Source: Bacillota bacterium (GTDB lineage: Bacteria; Bacillota; Clostridia; Christensenellales; UBA1242). From it: a stretch of DNA of 64,000 nucleotides. Positions 1 through 7,974 of the stretch are shown here, piece after piece (position 1 is the first letter of the stretch; every line of letters begins with the position of its first letter). The translations under genes and the position numbers were made by a program. The notes under the pieces were generated by a model. The model saw nothing but the letters and a program-made list of their open reading frames with translations, was not told where the DNA came from and ran no database searches. The DNA is taken from assembly GCA_009784185.1 (NCBI GenBank), contig WRCD01000003.1, positions 1 through 64,000 of the forward strand. The letters are read 5' to 3'.

Positions 1-140
<140 letters not shown>

Positions 141-175
141 AATATACCCCCCCCCCCCCCCTGACCAGTTGTCAA
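141..175 (-). promoter_or_regulatory. Promoter with G15 tract in the spacer (candidate phase-variable promoter)
   Basis: Read on the minus strand there is TTGACA (170-175), 8 nt, a run of 15 G (147-161), then TATATT (141-146). The -35/-10 spacing is therefore 23 bp, too long for good activity. Loss of about six G would restore 17 bp. The layout matches the promoter at 22695-22724 exactly: 8 nt between -35 and tract, and the tract touching the -10. An AAAGGAAG purine stretch follows, but the gene itself is lost in homopolymer sequence. Confidence 0.6.
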
Positions 176-242
176 TAGGGAAAAACAAAATAATGCAAAA
201 ATTTTTGCTTCTACTCCCCACCCTTTGCGAATAAACTATCCC

Positions 243-1856
243 ATGGGGAAAATTGTAAAAATAAAGCACACGGTGGATTATTACATCAAGATTTCGGATG
301 ACCGCCTTGCCGAGGGTGATGCCCTGGGTGCAATATCCGCAATACGCAGCGGGATAGACGCCCTGCCTAAGAGCGAGAAGCGGGACAGCCTTTATATCGT
401 GCTGGGGCAATTATACTTTGGAATTGAGTTGTATGATATAAGCAATTATTACTTGTACAAGGCTTATCACATAGCACCGTTGCGGGCTTGTGCGTGTTTT
501 TGCATTGGCAGGAATTTAATTAAGCTAAAGCGCTATGATGTTGCCGACCTGTATTTTGCCAGGTGCTTAGATTACGACACCGCATACAAGTTTACCGATT
601 TTGTGGCGGAGTGGATTAGTTACGCCAAGCGTGAAGCACCCAAGCACAACCTGCAAACCTGCGAGGAGCGGATGCTGACGGAAGCTAAATTACACCTGTC
701 CGCCAAAGACTATCCTGCAGCATTGCAGGTTTTAGCTCAACTGCCCGGGGAGCATCCTTTTCTAGAAGAGACGTTGTATCTGGAGGCAAGTGCGTATTTT
801 TTAACAGGGGATTTATTAAGCGCGCGGGAATCTGCAAAAGCACTTCTCCGCCTTAATCCGGAAAGCGTGCTGGGCTATTGCCTGCTTATAAATATCTGCC
901 ATAACGAAGAGGACCAGCATAGCCTGGAGCAAAACCTAAACACCTTGCTCGAACTGCCTGCTGAAACTAAGCAAGAAATTTACCGTGTGGCGCTTACTCT
1001 GGCAAGGTGCGGAAAACACAAAGATTGCAAGCCGTATTTTGATAAATTGCTGGAGCTGGACGAATACAATGTTAAAGCCTTGTTTTTTTACTCCGTTGCG
1101 TGTTATCAGGCGGGCGAAACAGATAATGCACTGTTTCATATATCACGAGCAAAATGGATTGATTACGACAACAAGATACTGGACTTTTTTTATAACTTCT
1201 ATAGGCAAGGCATTGCAATTAACTTTCCCGAATATGTTTTCCAGCTGCCGGCGGATATTGCCCGGTCTAAGCTGGAAGAGCTGGAGCGCTGCCTTAAGCA
1301 AGGCGAGGCGGTAAATACACTGATAAATACCAGCCACTTTCTGCTGGATGATATTGAATGGAGCTTTAGTTTGCACAGTGCTGCCATTACTGCTTTTGTG
1401 GCTGAAAAGCTGGACGGCATTAAAAATAAAAAGACAGATTTGCTTATGCACCATGCCTTAATAAATAATTTTAACACCGACCGGCAAAAATATGAAGTGT
1501 TGAGGCAACGCTTTTTATCCGGCAGCGGCAAGACGATAGACTTTGTGGCGGATTACCGGTATCGCAGCTTAAAGCCAACGGTGCCGGGTGCAATCAGCCT
1601 TGGCTGCACCTACCGGCAAGCCTATATTGATGCCAGCTGTTTTACAGAGTGTTTTGCGCCCGACTACAATCTGGACAAAACGCACAAAAAGGTTTTTCCG
1701 CTGATTGCCGCTGCACCTTACTTAGATATAGGTCTTCCTGTACTTACCTGCCTGATTTTAAGTGAGCAAACTGCGGTGCTGGCAGCAGCCTGCAGGTTTT
1801 TTAAAAGCGAGGAGAGCAAAGTTGAGGAGTTACGTAAATTGCTGAAGATGTATTAA
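243..1856 (+). CDS. TPR-repeat protein of unknown function
   Basis: A protein of about 537 residues, rich in helix-turn-helix pairs of tetratricopeptide type through its first 330 residues (for example around 30-75, 180-215 and 280-310). The last 100 residues are not obviously TPR and contain several Cys. There is no signal peptide or membrane segment, so it is probably a cytoplasmic scaffold. I chose the ATG at 243; a TTG at 225 would add six residues. No clear ribosome-binding site precedes either. It stands alone before a REPIN-like repeat and transcribes away from the contig edge. Partner and pathway are unknown. Confidence 0.75.
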   Translation: MGKIVKIKHTVDYYIKISDDRLAEGDALGAISAIRSGIDALPKSEKRDSLYIVLGQLYFGIELYDISNYYLYKAYHIAPLRACACFCIGRNLIKLKRYDVADLYFARCLDYDTAYKFTDFVAEWISYAKREAPKHNLQTCEERMLTEAKLHLSAKDYPAALQVLAQLPGEHPFLEETLYLEASAYFLTGDLLSARESAKALLRLNPESVLGYCLLINICHNEEDQHSLEQNLNTLLELPAETKQEIYRVALTLARCGKHKDCKPYFDKLLELDEYNVKALFFYSVACYQAGETDNALFHISRAKWIDYDNKILDFFYNFYRQGIAINFPEYVFQLPADIARSKLEELERCLKQGEAVNTLINTSHFLLDDIEWSFSLHSAAITAFVAEKLDGIKNKKTDLLMHHALINNFNTDRQKYEVLRQRFLSGSGKTIDFVADYRYRSLKPTVPGAISLGCTYRQAYIDASCFTECFAPDYNLDKTHKKVFPLIAAAPYLDIGLPVLTCLILSEQTAVLAAACRFFKSEESKVEELRKLLKMY

Positions 1857-1857
1857 A

Positions 1858-1994
1858 AATTCCCCTCCTTGGAGGGGCGCCCGCAGGGCGGGGTGGTTTA
1901 AAAGGTTTTTGCGCCACCTTTGGCGGCGACTACCCCGTCTTCACTTCGCTTCTGCTCGTGAATCCACCCCTTCGCGAGGCAAAGGGGAATTTTT
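1858..1994. repeat. REPIN-like palindromic element, full copy
   Basis: Family A, about 137 bp. The left arm has the form AATTCCCCT-loop-AGGGG...GGCGGGGTGG. The right arm is its inverted counterpart, GACTACCCCGTC...ATCCACCCCTTCG...AAGGGGAATTTT. It fills the gap between the TPR gene and the YkvI-like gene and ends just before the latter's ribosome-binding site. Confidence 0.85.
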
Positions 1995-2008
1995 ACCAAA
2001 GGAGCATC

Positions 2009-3025
2009 ATGACTCTACCCCTCCCCAAAAGTTTTTTAATAGGCGCCCTTTTATTCGGCTCCGTAGTAGGCGCAGGATTTGCCTCCGGCAAGGAGATACT
2101 TTTTTATTTTGCCAGATTTGGCTATATAAGTTTAATATTTGTGGTGCTTGCGGTTGCATTGTTTACGTATCTCGGGTATGTGTTTCTTAGCCTTGGCCGA
2201 AAGTTTGGCCTAACCACCGTTAAAGAAACCAGCTCGGTGCTGTTTGGTAAATACGCTGGGCTTGCAGAGTTTATAATGCTGTTTGGCAACCTTGTGCTGC
2301 TAAGTTCCATGCTGGCGGGCAGCAACAGCTTATTTGCTATTATTCTGCCGTGGCTCCCCATACCGCTGGCAGGAATAATAACTGCCCTATGCTGCTTTTT
2401 AATTGTGCTTAAAGGCTTTAAATGGCTGGTGCGGATAAACGAGTTTATTGCGCCGGTTATGACGGTTATAATTGTGGCGCTTTTCTTTGTGGCGCTATCT
2501 CTTCCGCATGGAGCAGCTCCCGCTCCGGAATCAGGCGTATTTATGAGCCTGGTGTTTGCCATATTGTTTGTAACCGGCAATATGTTTTTTGTGGGATTTA
2601 TAATTGCCAAATACGGCAAGGACTGCACTAAAAAGCAAGCCATATGTGGCAGCGCAATTGCGGGCGGATTACTGCTGATTTGCATTGCGGCGGAAATACT
2701 AACTATCCTGCTTACAGCCGGCGGAACTGCAAGCGATATGCCGCTGGTTCTGGCAGCAAGCACTACAGGAGCATGGTTTCAGGCAATAACTTTATCCGCA
2801 ATCTGGCTTAGCATATTAACCACCGCTTGCATCATGCATTACACTGTTGTAAACTACTTTGGCGGATATATAAAAAACAAGGCGCTATGCGCCCTGCTTG
2901 TAATTATTGCTGCGTTTTTGCTATCACTGTTTGGATTCAGTAATATAGTCAGTTACCTATACCCAATCTTAGCCGGCTTTGGAGCCGTGTTTTGCATAGC
3001 GGCGGTTGCAAGAAACAGGAATTAA
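2009..3025 (+). CDS. YkvI-like integral membrane transporter
   Basis: A 338-residue polytopic membrane protein with about ten hydrophobic segments. Near the N-terminus it has the motif VGAGFASGKE, characteristic of the YkvI family, which belongs to the APC/LeuT-fold transporters. The substrate is unknown. The ATG at 2009 follows AAAGGAG at 1998-2004, so I prefer it over an upstream in-frame ATG at 1958 that would translate part of the repeat. The gene is monocistronic and converges on the S41 peptidase gene, with only 2 bp between the stop codons. Confidence 0.8.
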   Translation: MTLPLPKSFLIGALLFGSVVGAGFASGKEILFYFARFGYISLIFVVLAVALFTYLGYVFLSLGRKFGLTTVKETSSVLFGKYAGLAEFIMLFGNLVLLSSMLAGSNSLFAIILPWLPIPLAGIITALCCFLIVLKGFKWLVRINEFIAPVMTVIIVALFFVALSLPHGAAPAPESGVFMSLVFAILFVTGNMFFVGFIIAKYGKDCTKKQAICGSAIAGGLLLICIAAEILTILLTAGGTASDMPLVLAASTTGAWFQAITLSAIWLSILTTACIMHYTVVNYFGGYIKNKALCALLVIIAAFLLSLFGFSNIVSYLYPILAGFGAVFCIAAVARNRN

Positions 3026-3027
3026 TT

Positions 3028-4212
3028 TTACTCGCCTCTTGGCGCCATTTGTTTTTTTCCGCCAATATAATCATGTGCTGTTTGTAATTGCTTGTCGTGA
3101 AAATTGACATAATCCTCAAGTGTGCGTTTAACAACAATATCAGGATTAATGATACCGCCTGTTCCGAAGCTTTTTGATAAATCAAAGAACTTTTCTGACA
3201 TTTTATATGTAAAGCCTTCTGTTTCGTGCGTCATACTTGTATCTCCGTATTTCTCGGCAGGCTGACCAAGTGATTCACCAATCAGCGTTGCTCCAAAAGA
3301 ATCTTTGAAAGACGCAACCGCCCAAATGCCTGCCGAATATGTATTGTTGCCTCCTAAAACTACAGTATTTTCAGAATTTAACTTATAGCTTTTTAAGTAA
3401 GTTATTAATGGCTTAATTACTTCAGAATTTCCGCCCCCATTTTGCCTGACATCTAATATCACGCCTTTAAGCACCTGATTTCCTACTGCGGCTTTTATGT
3501 TTTCAACAAACTCTTCAAACGGATAATCTTCATAACTTTGGCATTTGTGATATCCGACATATAACTTTCCGCCCTCAGAAAAATGAAATTCATATGGCTT
3601 GTAGTTATTATTGGCTTGGGCCTTTGCGTTACTGTTTCTAATACCAACTTGTATTTTTGTTGTTTCATTAGCCTTGTTAAGCCCTTCAACAATAATTGAG
3701 TCTCCGGTTTCGTTTGCCATGTTTATCAGTTTATATGTTTTTGCTCTTCCCAAAATCAAGTTTGTGCTTGCAATCCGCCAGGGCTCAACCTCATATGAAA
3801 TAAGTTTTTCCAGTTCGTCAGTTATTTTATTTATTGGAAAACCATTTATTTTTTCTACTTTTACATAGTCTTTCCTGTCGTTGTTGCTAAACACATATAT
3901 TTCGTTATCAAAAGCAACAAATTTGCAATCCAGTATTTCCTCACCAATGCTGGCACGTCCAAAATATGTATGTGCATCTTTTAGCAATGCAAAGGTTCTT
4001 CGCATTGCTGCCTCAAACTGAAGTTCGGTTGTTTGGTTGTTAAAGGCGAACCATTCATCTTTGTACTTTTTTGAAAAGTCCGCTAAAGAAATATAGCGGA
4101 ATCTATCCATCTCTTTTCTATCGTCGGTGTGCCAATGCTTAACCTTTGATGAAATTAGTTCATTAATAATTTTGTCCGCTATTTTTTTATAGTTAACTTG
4201 CTTTGTATCCAT
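3028..4212 (-). CDS. S41-family (tail-specific protease-like) peptidase
   Basis: 394 residues. The C-terminal half has the S41 signatures: DVRQNGGG at about 254-261 and TYSAGIWA at about 291-298, placing the nucleophile at Ser293. An upstream KDAHTYF segment (78-84) is also typical of the family. No signal peptide or PDZ domain is evident, so it probably acts in the cytoplasm; the substrate is unknown. The ATG has no Shine-Dalgarno but lies exactly 6 nt after a TATAAT box, suggesting a leaderless mRNA. It follows the Bro-N gene on the same strand with a hairpin between them. Confidence 0.8.
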   Translation of the reverse strand: MDTKQVNYKKIADKIINELISSKVKHWHTDDRKEMDRFRYISLADFSKKYKDEWFAFNNQTTELQFEAAMRRTFALLKDAHTYFGRASIGEEILDCKFVAFDNEIYVFSNNDRKDYVKVEKINGFPINKITDELEKLISYEVEPWRIASTNLILGRAKTYKLINMANETGDSIIVEGLNKANETTKIQVGIRNSNAKAQANNNYKPYEFHFSEGGKLYVGYHKCQSYEDYPFEEFVENIKAAVGNQVLKGVILDVRQNGGGNSEVIKPLITYLKSYKLNSENTVVLGGNNTYSAGIWAVASFKDSFGATLIGESLGQPAEKYGDTSMTHETEGFTYKMSEKFFDLSKSFGTGGIINPDIVVKRTLEDYVNFHDKQLQTAHDYIGGKKQMAPRGE

Positions 4213-4218
4213 ACGGAC

Positions 4219-4247
4219 ATTATATCATATTTGACCTAAATACACAA
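4219..4247 (-). promoter_or_regulatory. Promoter of the S41 peptidase gene, predicted leaderless
   Basis: Minus strand: TTGTGT (4242-4247), 17 nt, TATAAT (4219-4224), then 6 nt to the ATG at 4212. Standard spacing puts the transcription start on the A of the start codon. No ribosome-binding site lies between. Confidence 0.6.
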
Positions 4248-4256
4248 TATCCAAAT

Positions 4257-4288
4257 AAAAAGACTTACTAGTTTAGTAAATCTTTTTT
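4257..4288. terminator. Bidirectional-type terminator after the Bro-N gene
   Basis: The sequence AAAAAGACTTACTA-loop-TAGTAAaTCTTTTT forms a long stem with one mismatch, flanked by A and T runs. It overlaps the stop codon of the Bro-N gene (4268) and separates it from the S41 peptidase promoter. Confidence 0.6.
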
Positions 4289-5080
4289 CTTTCCTGATAT
4301 TGCTGGTCTGCCGCTTTTGTTTTCTATACCCAGTCTTGCAGTCTTTGCAATTCCGCCGCCTTCGCCGGCAATCTGCTTGCTTTCTTTAAAACTCTTTGGG
4401 TCGCGGGCGGAGCTTATTTCTTTTGTGGCTTGCTCTGCCAGCAAGTTTAATACCAGCTCCAGGTTTGTCATATTGTCGCGCAGGTTTTCTTTGCTGAGCC
4501 CCTTAAGGTCTTTATATTGCCGGGTCGTCATATCCGTCCATGCTTTGGTTATTTCATCTGTTAAAATTGCGTATTCTGCTCCGTCCTTAACACCAACCCG
4601 CTTCCACTCGTCGGTTAGTTCCTTTCGCATTTCAATAGTTTTAAGCCGTTGGTTTATCCAGTCTTCACTATAGCCCTTTTTGCGGTAAAAATTTAATGCC
4701 CGTTGTATCGCTTTCTCCGGGTCGTATATCTCGTCTATCCTGTCGTTGCCAACTTCGGCCAGCCACAGTTTAAACGGCTCTGCCCGAGGTGAAGGAATAG
4801 ACTGGATAAGGCGCAAAACACCCTTGGTGTCTAGTGTATCAGTTTCTCTGAGTTTGCCGTCAAAAGCAACCATTTTCAACTGGTGACAATTTGTCACCAG
4901 TTCACTTCCCTCCTCGCCCAAACGCTGTTTCAATTTATTCCAATATTTCCGCGCAGTGAGATAATCCGGCGATTCGGCCAGTATCCAACACACATCCACC
5001 ACGCTAAAGAACCACTCTTCTTTAGCGCTGTCCCAATGCGTACGGATTTTTTTATCATTAAATAATTTAATATTGCTCAT
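4268..5080 (-). CDS. Bro-N domain protein (phage antirepressor/DinD-like), copy 1
   Basis: 270 residues. The first 110 or so resemble the Bro-N DNA-binding domain of phage antirepressors (WFSVVDV-type start, KGVLRLIQSIPS, EPFKLWLAEVG). The rest is a charged helical region ending in a low-complexity, basic tail. The start follows AGAGGTG. A paralogue lies at 31881-32702; the central part, from about residue 70 to 215, is nearly identical, while residues 30-68 and the tail differ. A LexA-like site lies 16 bp upstream, consistent with a damage-inducible role like that of E. coli DinD, but that is inference. No other phage genes are nearby. Confidence 0.75.
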   Translation of the reverse strand: MSNIKLFNDKKIRTHWDSAKEEWFFSVVDVCWILAESPDYLTARKYWNKLKQRLGEEGSELVTNCHQLKMVAFDGKLRETDTLDTKGVLRLIQSIPSPRAEPFKLWLAEVGNDRIDEIYDPEKAIQRALNFYRKKGYSEDWINQRLKTIEMRKELTDEWKRVGVKDGAEYAILTDEITKAWTDMTTRQYKDLKGLSKENLRDNMTNLELVLNLLAEQATKEISSARDPKSFKESKQIAGEGGGIAKTARLGIENKSGRPAISGKKKDLLN

Positions 5081-5095
5081 TTACTTGCACCTCTC

Positions 5096-5108
5096 AGAAC
5101 AATTGTAC
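5096..5108. promoter_or_regulatory. Candidate LexA (SOS) box upstream of Bro-N copy 1
   Basis: AGAACAATTGTAC resembles the Firmicutes SOS box (CGAACRNRYGTTYG) and differs at only two positions from the uvrB site at 58431-58443. The weak second half-site (GTAC) lowers confidence. Confidence 0.35.
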
Positions 5109-5178
5109 CATAAACATTGAGCAAGAGCAAGCAAAAACCCGCCCTAGCTGGTTTTTTGTTTACGCGCATTTTTCTCGT

Positions 5179-5227
5179 CACAACCCCCGGTGCGTTGCAC
5201 CACCCCCTTTGCTAAAGGGGGAATTTT
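5179..5227. repeat. REP-like half element
   Basis: Family A variant with five-base runs: CACAACCCCC-GGTGCGTTGCACC-ACCCCCTTTGCTAAAGGGGGAATTTT. It is the inverted counterpart of the copy inside trmK (11157-11207). It sits just after the ABC permease stop codon. Confidence 0.8.
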
Positions 5228-5233
5228 GGTGGC

Positions 5234-6025
5234 TTACTTCCGGCGTTTCTTAACCCATGCTTCAAACCAGGCTACTAAGAGATACATTCCGCCCGCCAGG
5301 ATGCACAACAAGATTGTGCTTGTCATTACAAGGTCCAGTTTAAACACCGCACTGCCGTATACAATCAGGTAGCCCAGGCCGGCACGCGATACCAGGTATT
5401 CGCCTATTATTACGCCAACCCAGCTCATGCCCACGTTTATTTTTAGTACCGATATAAACGCCGGTATACTGCTGGGCAATACCAATTTGGTTAAAATCTG
5501 CCACTTGTTTGCGCCCATGCTTTTCATAAGTTGAATTTTATCCCGGTCACATTCCAGAAAGGCATTCAGCATAGATATTACGGTAATAATAATAAGTATC
5601 AAAACGCATATCATAACAATGCTTTGAAGCCCGGCTCCAATCCAGATGATAATTAACGGCCCGAGCGCAATTTTAGGCAGCGAATTCAACACCACGACAT
5701 AAGGGTCAAGAATTCTTCTGAGTGTCTGGCTCCACCAAAGTACAATTGCAATAATGCTGCCCAGCATCGTTGCTATAACAAACCCCAGGCAGGCCTCTAA
5801 TAGCGTGATGCCCATATGTTCAAACAGCTGTCCGGATTCAAACAGCATAACTATGGTATTAACTATCCGTGTTGGGCTGCTTGTAATAAAGGTGTCTATC
5901 AGTTCTGTTCTGGCCGCAAGCTCCCATATCCCTACAAACGCAACCAGAATCCCTATTTGTGCTAATCTGACTTCTGCGTTTTTCTTTTTAACCATTTGCA
6001 AAAACTTTTTATGCTCATTTGTCAT
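5234..6025 (-). CDS. ABC transporter permease, TauC/SsuC type
   Basis: 263 residues with about six membrane segments. The EAA loop of BPD permeases is visible (DRDKIQLMKSMGANKWQIL). This type pairs with NMT1/TauA-like binding proteins for taurine, sulfonates, nitrate or thiamine precursors; the substrate cannot be read here. I placed the start at 6025 because AAGGAGCTG precedes that ATG and it overlaps the ATPase stop by 11 bp, showing translational coupling. Its cognate binding protein is at 7975-8964. Confidence 0.85.
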   Translation of the reverse strand: MTNEHKKFLQMVKKKNAEVRLAQIGILVAFVGIWELAARTELIDTFITSSPTRIVNTIVMLFESGQLFEHMGITLLEACLGFVIATMLGSIIAIVLWWSQTLRRILDPYVVVLNSLPKIALGPLIIIWIGAGLQSIVMICVLILIIITVISMLNAFLECDRDKIQLMKSMGANKWQILTKLVLPSSIPAFISVLKINVGMSWVGVIIGEYLVSRAGLGYLIVYGSAVFKLDLVMTSTILLCILAGGMYLLVAWFEAWVKKRRK

Positions 6026-6782
6026 TTGTTTCCAGCTCCTTCCAGATAGCTTCAAAATACCCGTTAAACTTAGGACTTCTGCGGCGCATAAACGGCGAGC
6101 CTTCGCCGCTTAGCTCAATCTTGAACTCGGCCTTAACCGTGCCGGGTCTGGCGGTCAGCACAATTACCCTGTCTGCCATGCTTATAGCTTCAGCCAGGTC
6201 ATGAGTTACAAGCACTGCAGTCTTCTGCTCTTCGGAGATTATTCTGCTGACATCGTTGCACACGTTCTGGCGCGTCTGATAATCCAGTGCCGAAAACGGC
6301 TCGTCTAAAAGCAATATGCCCGGTTGAAGCACAAGTGTGCGGATTAACGCAACCCGCTGTTTCATGCCGCCGCTAAGCTCGCTTGGATACTTGTCTTTAA
6401 AATCCCACAGCTCATATTTGTTTAACAATGCTTCGGCATATTCTAAATTTTGTTTGGTTTTTGTTCCTCTAACCTCCAGCCCTAATAAAACATTCTGCCG
6501 GATTGTACGCCAGCTGAATAAATGGTCGCGCTGAAACATATAACCAAAATGGTTTTTCTGTTCTCCCGCAGGCTGACCGTTAAGCAGCACTCTTCCGCAC
6601 GTTGGTTTAAGCAGTCCTGCAATAAGCGAAAGTATGGTTGTTTTACCGCAGCCGGATGGTCCGAGCACAGCAACAAACTCTTTTTTCTTAACATAAAGAC
6701 TAACATTTTTTAATGCCGGCGTTTCGCCGGATGCTGAGTGATAGATTAAATCAACGCCATCAAGCTCCAGAAACTGCTTCAT
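6015..6782 (-). CDS. ABC transporter ATP-binding protein, TauB/SsuB type
   Basis: 255 residues with Walker A GPSGCGKTT (41-49), signature LSGGMKQR (about 136-143), Walker B ILLLDEP (about 156-162) and the D-loop SALD. It energises import with the permease encoded immediately downstream, with which it overlaps. The operon would normally continue upstream to the binding protein. Here a plus-strand two-gene cassette (6922-7958) separates them. No riboswitch such as TPP is visible upstream. Confidence 0.9.
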   Translation of the reverse strand: MKQFLELDGVDLIYHSASGETPALKNVSLYVKKKEFVAVLGPSGCGKTTILSLIAGLLKPTCGRVLLNGQPAGEQKNHFGYMFQRDHLFSWRTIRQNVLLGLEVRGTKTKQNLEYAEALLNKYELWDFKDKYPSELSGGMKQRVALIRTLVLQPGILLLDEPFSALDYQTRQNVCNDVSRIISEEQKTAVLVTHDLAEAISMADRVIVLTARPGTVKAEFKIELSGEGSPFMRRRSPKFNGYFEAIWKELETNDK

Positions 6783-6861
6783 TTGTGTTTCCTTTCATGT
6801 ATTATCGTTCTACCTACATTATAGTTTTTGAGGTTGGATTATGTGAACATAAAAATTACTA

Positions 6862-6890
6862 TTTACAATCGCTAAACAATGTGATATACT
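6862..6890 (+). promoter_or_regulatory. Promoter of the 6922-7958 cassette
   Basis: TTTACA (6862-6867), 17 nt, TATACT (6885-6890), followed by AAGGAG about 11 nt before the ATG at 6922. It faces away from the ABC ATPase gene. Confidence 0.6.
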
Positions 6891-6921
6891 TAGCACAACA
6901 AACAACAAGGAGAAAAGAGAA

Positions 6922-7851
6922 ATGAGTGCAAACCTAAGTATGCTGGACATGACAGAGAATGAATATGATAAGATATATGAATCCAACCCAGAACTGTTTT
7001 ATAATATAAGCAACTGGTTTTATTTTGCAAACGACAAAAAAGTTTCTCCGCGTGCGGGTCGGGTTTTCTATGGTCACTACCATGGCAATTGCTACGACCT
7101 CGACCATCCGAGGAGCAGGAGCGGCGCTGCTGTGCTGCTTTGCAAATCAAACGAAGTTAATCTCCCTAATCTCCGCACGAAGTGCGCAGGCGCTAAAGAT
7201 GGTTTGGTGTGGTTTGAGTTGGATGACGAGCAAAAAACAAAGGCATATTACGGAATAGTTAAGGATACGGCAGGCGCATGGGGTCCGAAAAATGCCGAGT
7301 ACCCGGTGGTTGTTATTCCAGACAACCCGCAAACAATGGAATGGCCGTATTCGCTAGAAGGCAACACAATTTTTGACAAAGCAAGCAAGGAAGAAGGCAC
7401 GCTGCCAAACGCTGTTGCAACCGGCGCAATAGAAAAGCTGATACCTGCCAACATTAAACAAGAGCTGGGTATTGCACAAGAGCAAGAAAGCGGGATAAAT
7501 TTTGATGACCTTGCTAAGGTGGCCGAGGGAGATGCTGATGCATTGAGAAAATTGATTAAAGTCAGCGGAGGCAGCGTTGAAAACGCTAACAAACTGGTGT
7601 TTGAAACCCTGATGACCGAACTTGGAGCCGACCCTAAAACCAATAAAATTGTACGGGAAATTTCTTTGGAAGACGCTGAAAAGGCAAGAGACGTAGAGGG
7701 TAAGTTGTATGCTAAAAACGAAGCGGATAAAATAACGTGGTTTAGTAATTACGAAGCCGCGTTGGTACTAGATAAAAAGACACAGGCAGATAAGATTCAA
7801 ACCGAGACTGTTTCGCAGTTGGTTAAACAGAAGCCAGCGGAAAGGAGTTAG
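6922..7851 (+). CDS. Hypothetical protein, cytoplasmic
   Basis: 309 residues that I do not recognise. The first 140 form a mixed alpha/beta region with aromatic and Cys residues (FYGHYHGNCYDLDH, AVLLCKSN). The rest is charged and helical. There is no signal peptide or membrane segment. The start is well supported by AAGGAGAAAAGAGAA. With the 34-codon gene after it, it forms a short operon oriented against both flanking parts of an ABC importer, so it may be an inserted cassette. Confidence 0.65.
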   Translation: MSANLSMLDMTENEYDKIYESNPELFYNISNWFYFANDKKVSPRAGRVFYGHYHGNCYDLDHPRSRSGAAVLLCKSNEVNLPNLRTKCAGAKDGLVWFELDDEQKTKAYYGIVKDTAGAWGPKNAEYPVVVIPDNPQTMEWPYSLEGNTIFDKASKEEGTLPNAVATGAIEKLIPANIKQELGIAQEQESGINFDDLAKVAEGDADALRKLIKVSGGSVENANKLVFETLMTELGADPKTNKIVREISLEDAEKARDVEGKLYAKNEADKITWFSNYEAALVLDKKTQADKIQTETVSQLVKQKPAERS

Positions 7852-7853
7852 TA

Positions 7854-7958
7854 ATGGATAAGAAAGCAGCAGAACTACAAAAACAAACCCTGGTTGCGCT
7901 GATAGCTCATCATGCAGAGTGCAGCAAGTATTTGAAAGATAAAAAAAGCGGGAAGTAA
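7854..7958 (+). CDS. Small hypothetical protein (34 aa)
   Basis: A 34-residue, Lys-rich helical peptide (starts MDKKAAELQKQ, ends KDKKSGK). The ATG is preceded by AAAGGAG at 7841-7847 and begins 2 bp after the stop of the upstream gene, so the two are probably cotranslated. The stop codon falls in the loop of a rho-independent hairpin. Function unknown. Confidence 0.55.
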   Translation: MDKKAAELQKQTLVALIAHHAECSKYLKDKKSGK

Positions 7959-7971
7959 TTCCCCCTTTTTT
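7941..7971. terminator. Rho-independent terminator, usable by both strands
   Basis: The A run and GCGGGAA pair with TTCCCCCTTTTTT around a 4-nt loop. It closes the 6922-7958 operon and could also end the convergent binding-protein gene. Confidence 0.65.
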
Positions 7972-7974
7972 ATT

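Noticed and set aside
2122-2763. A 213-codon minus-strand frame opposite the YkvI-like gene
   Set aside because: It is the mirror of a hydrophobic coding region; the plus-strand protein has clear family motifs and a ribosome-binding site.
6922-7958. A toxin-antitoxin pair
   Set aside because: The order and sizes (309 then 34 residues) and the sequences match no toxin or antitoxin family that I recognise.
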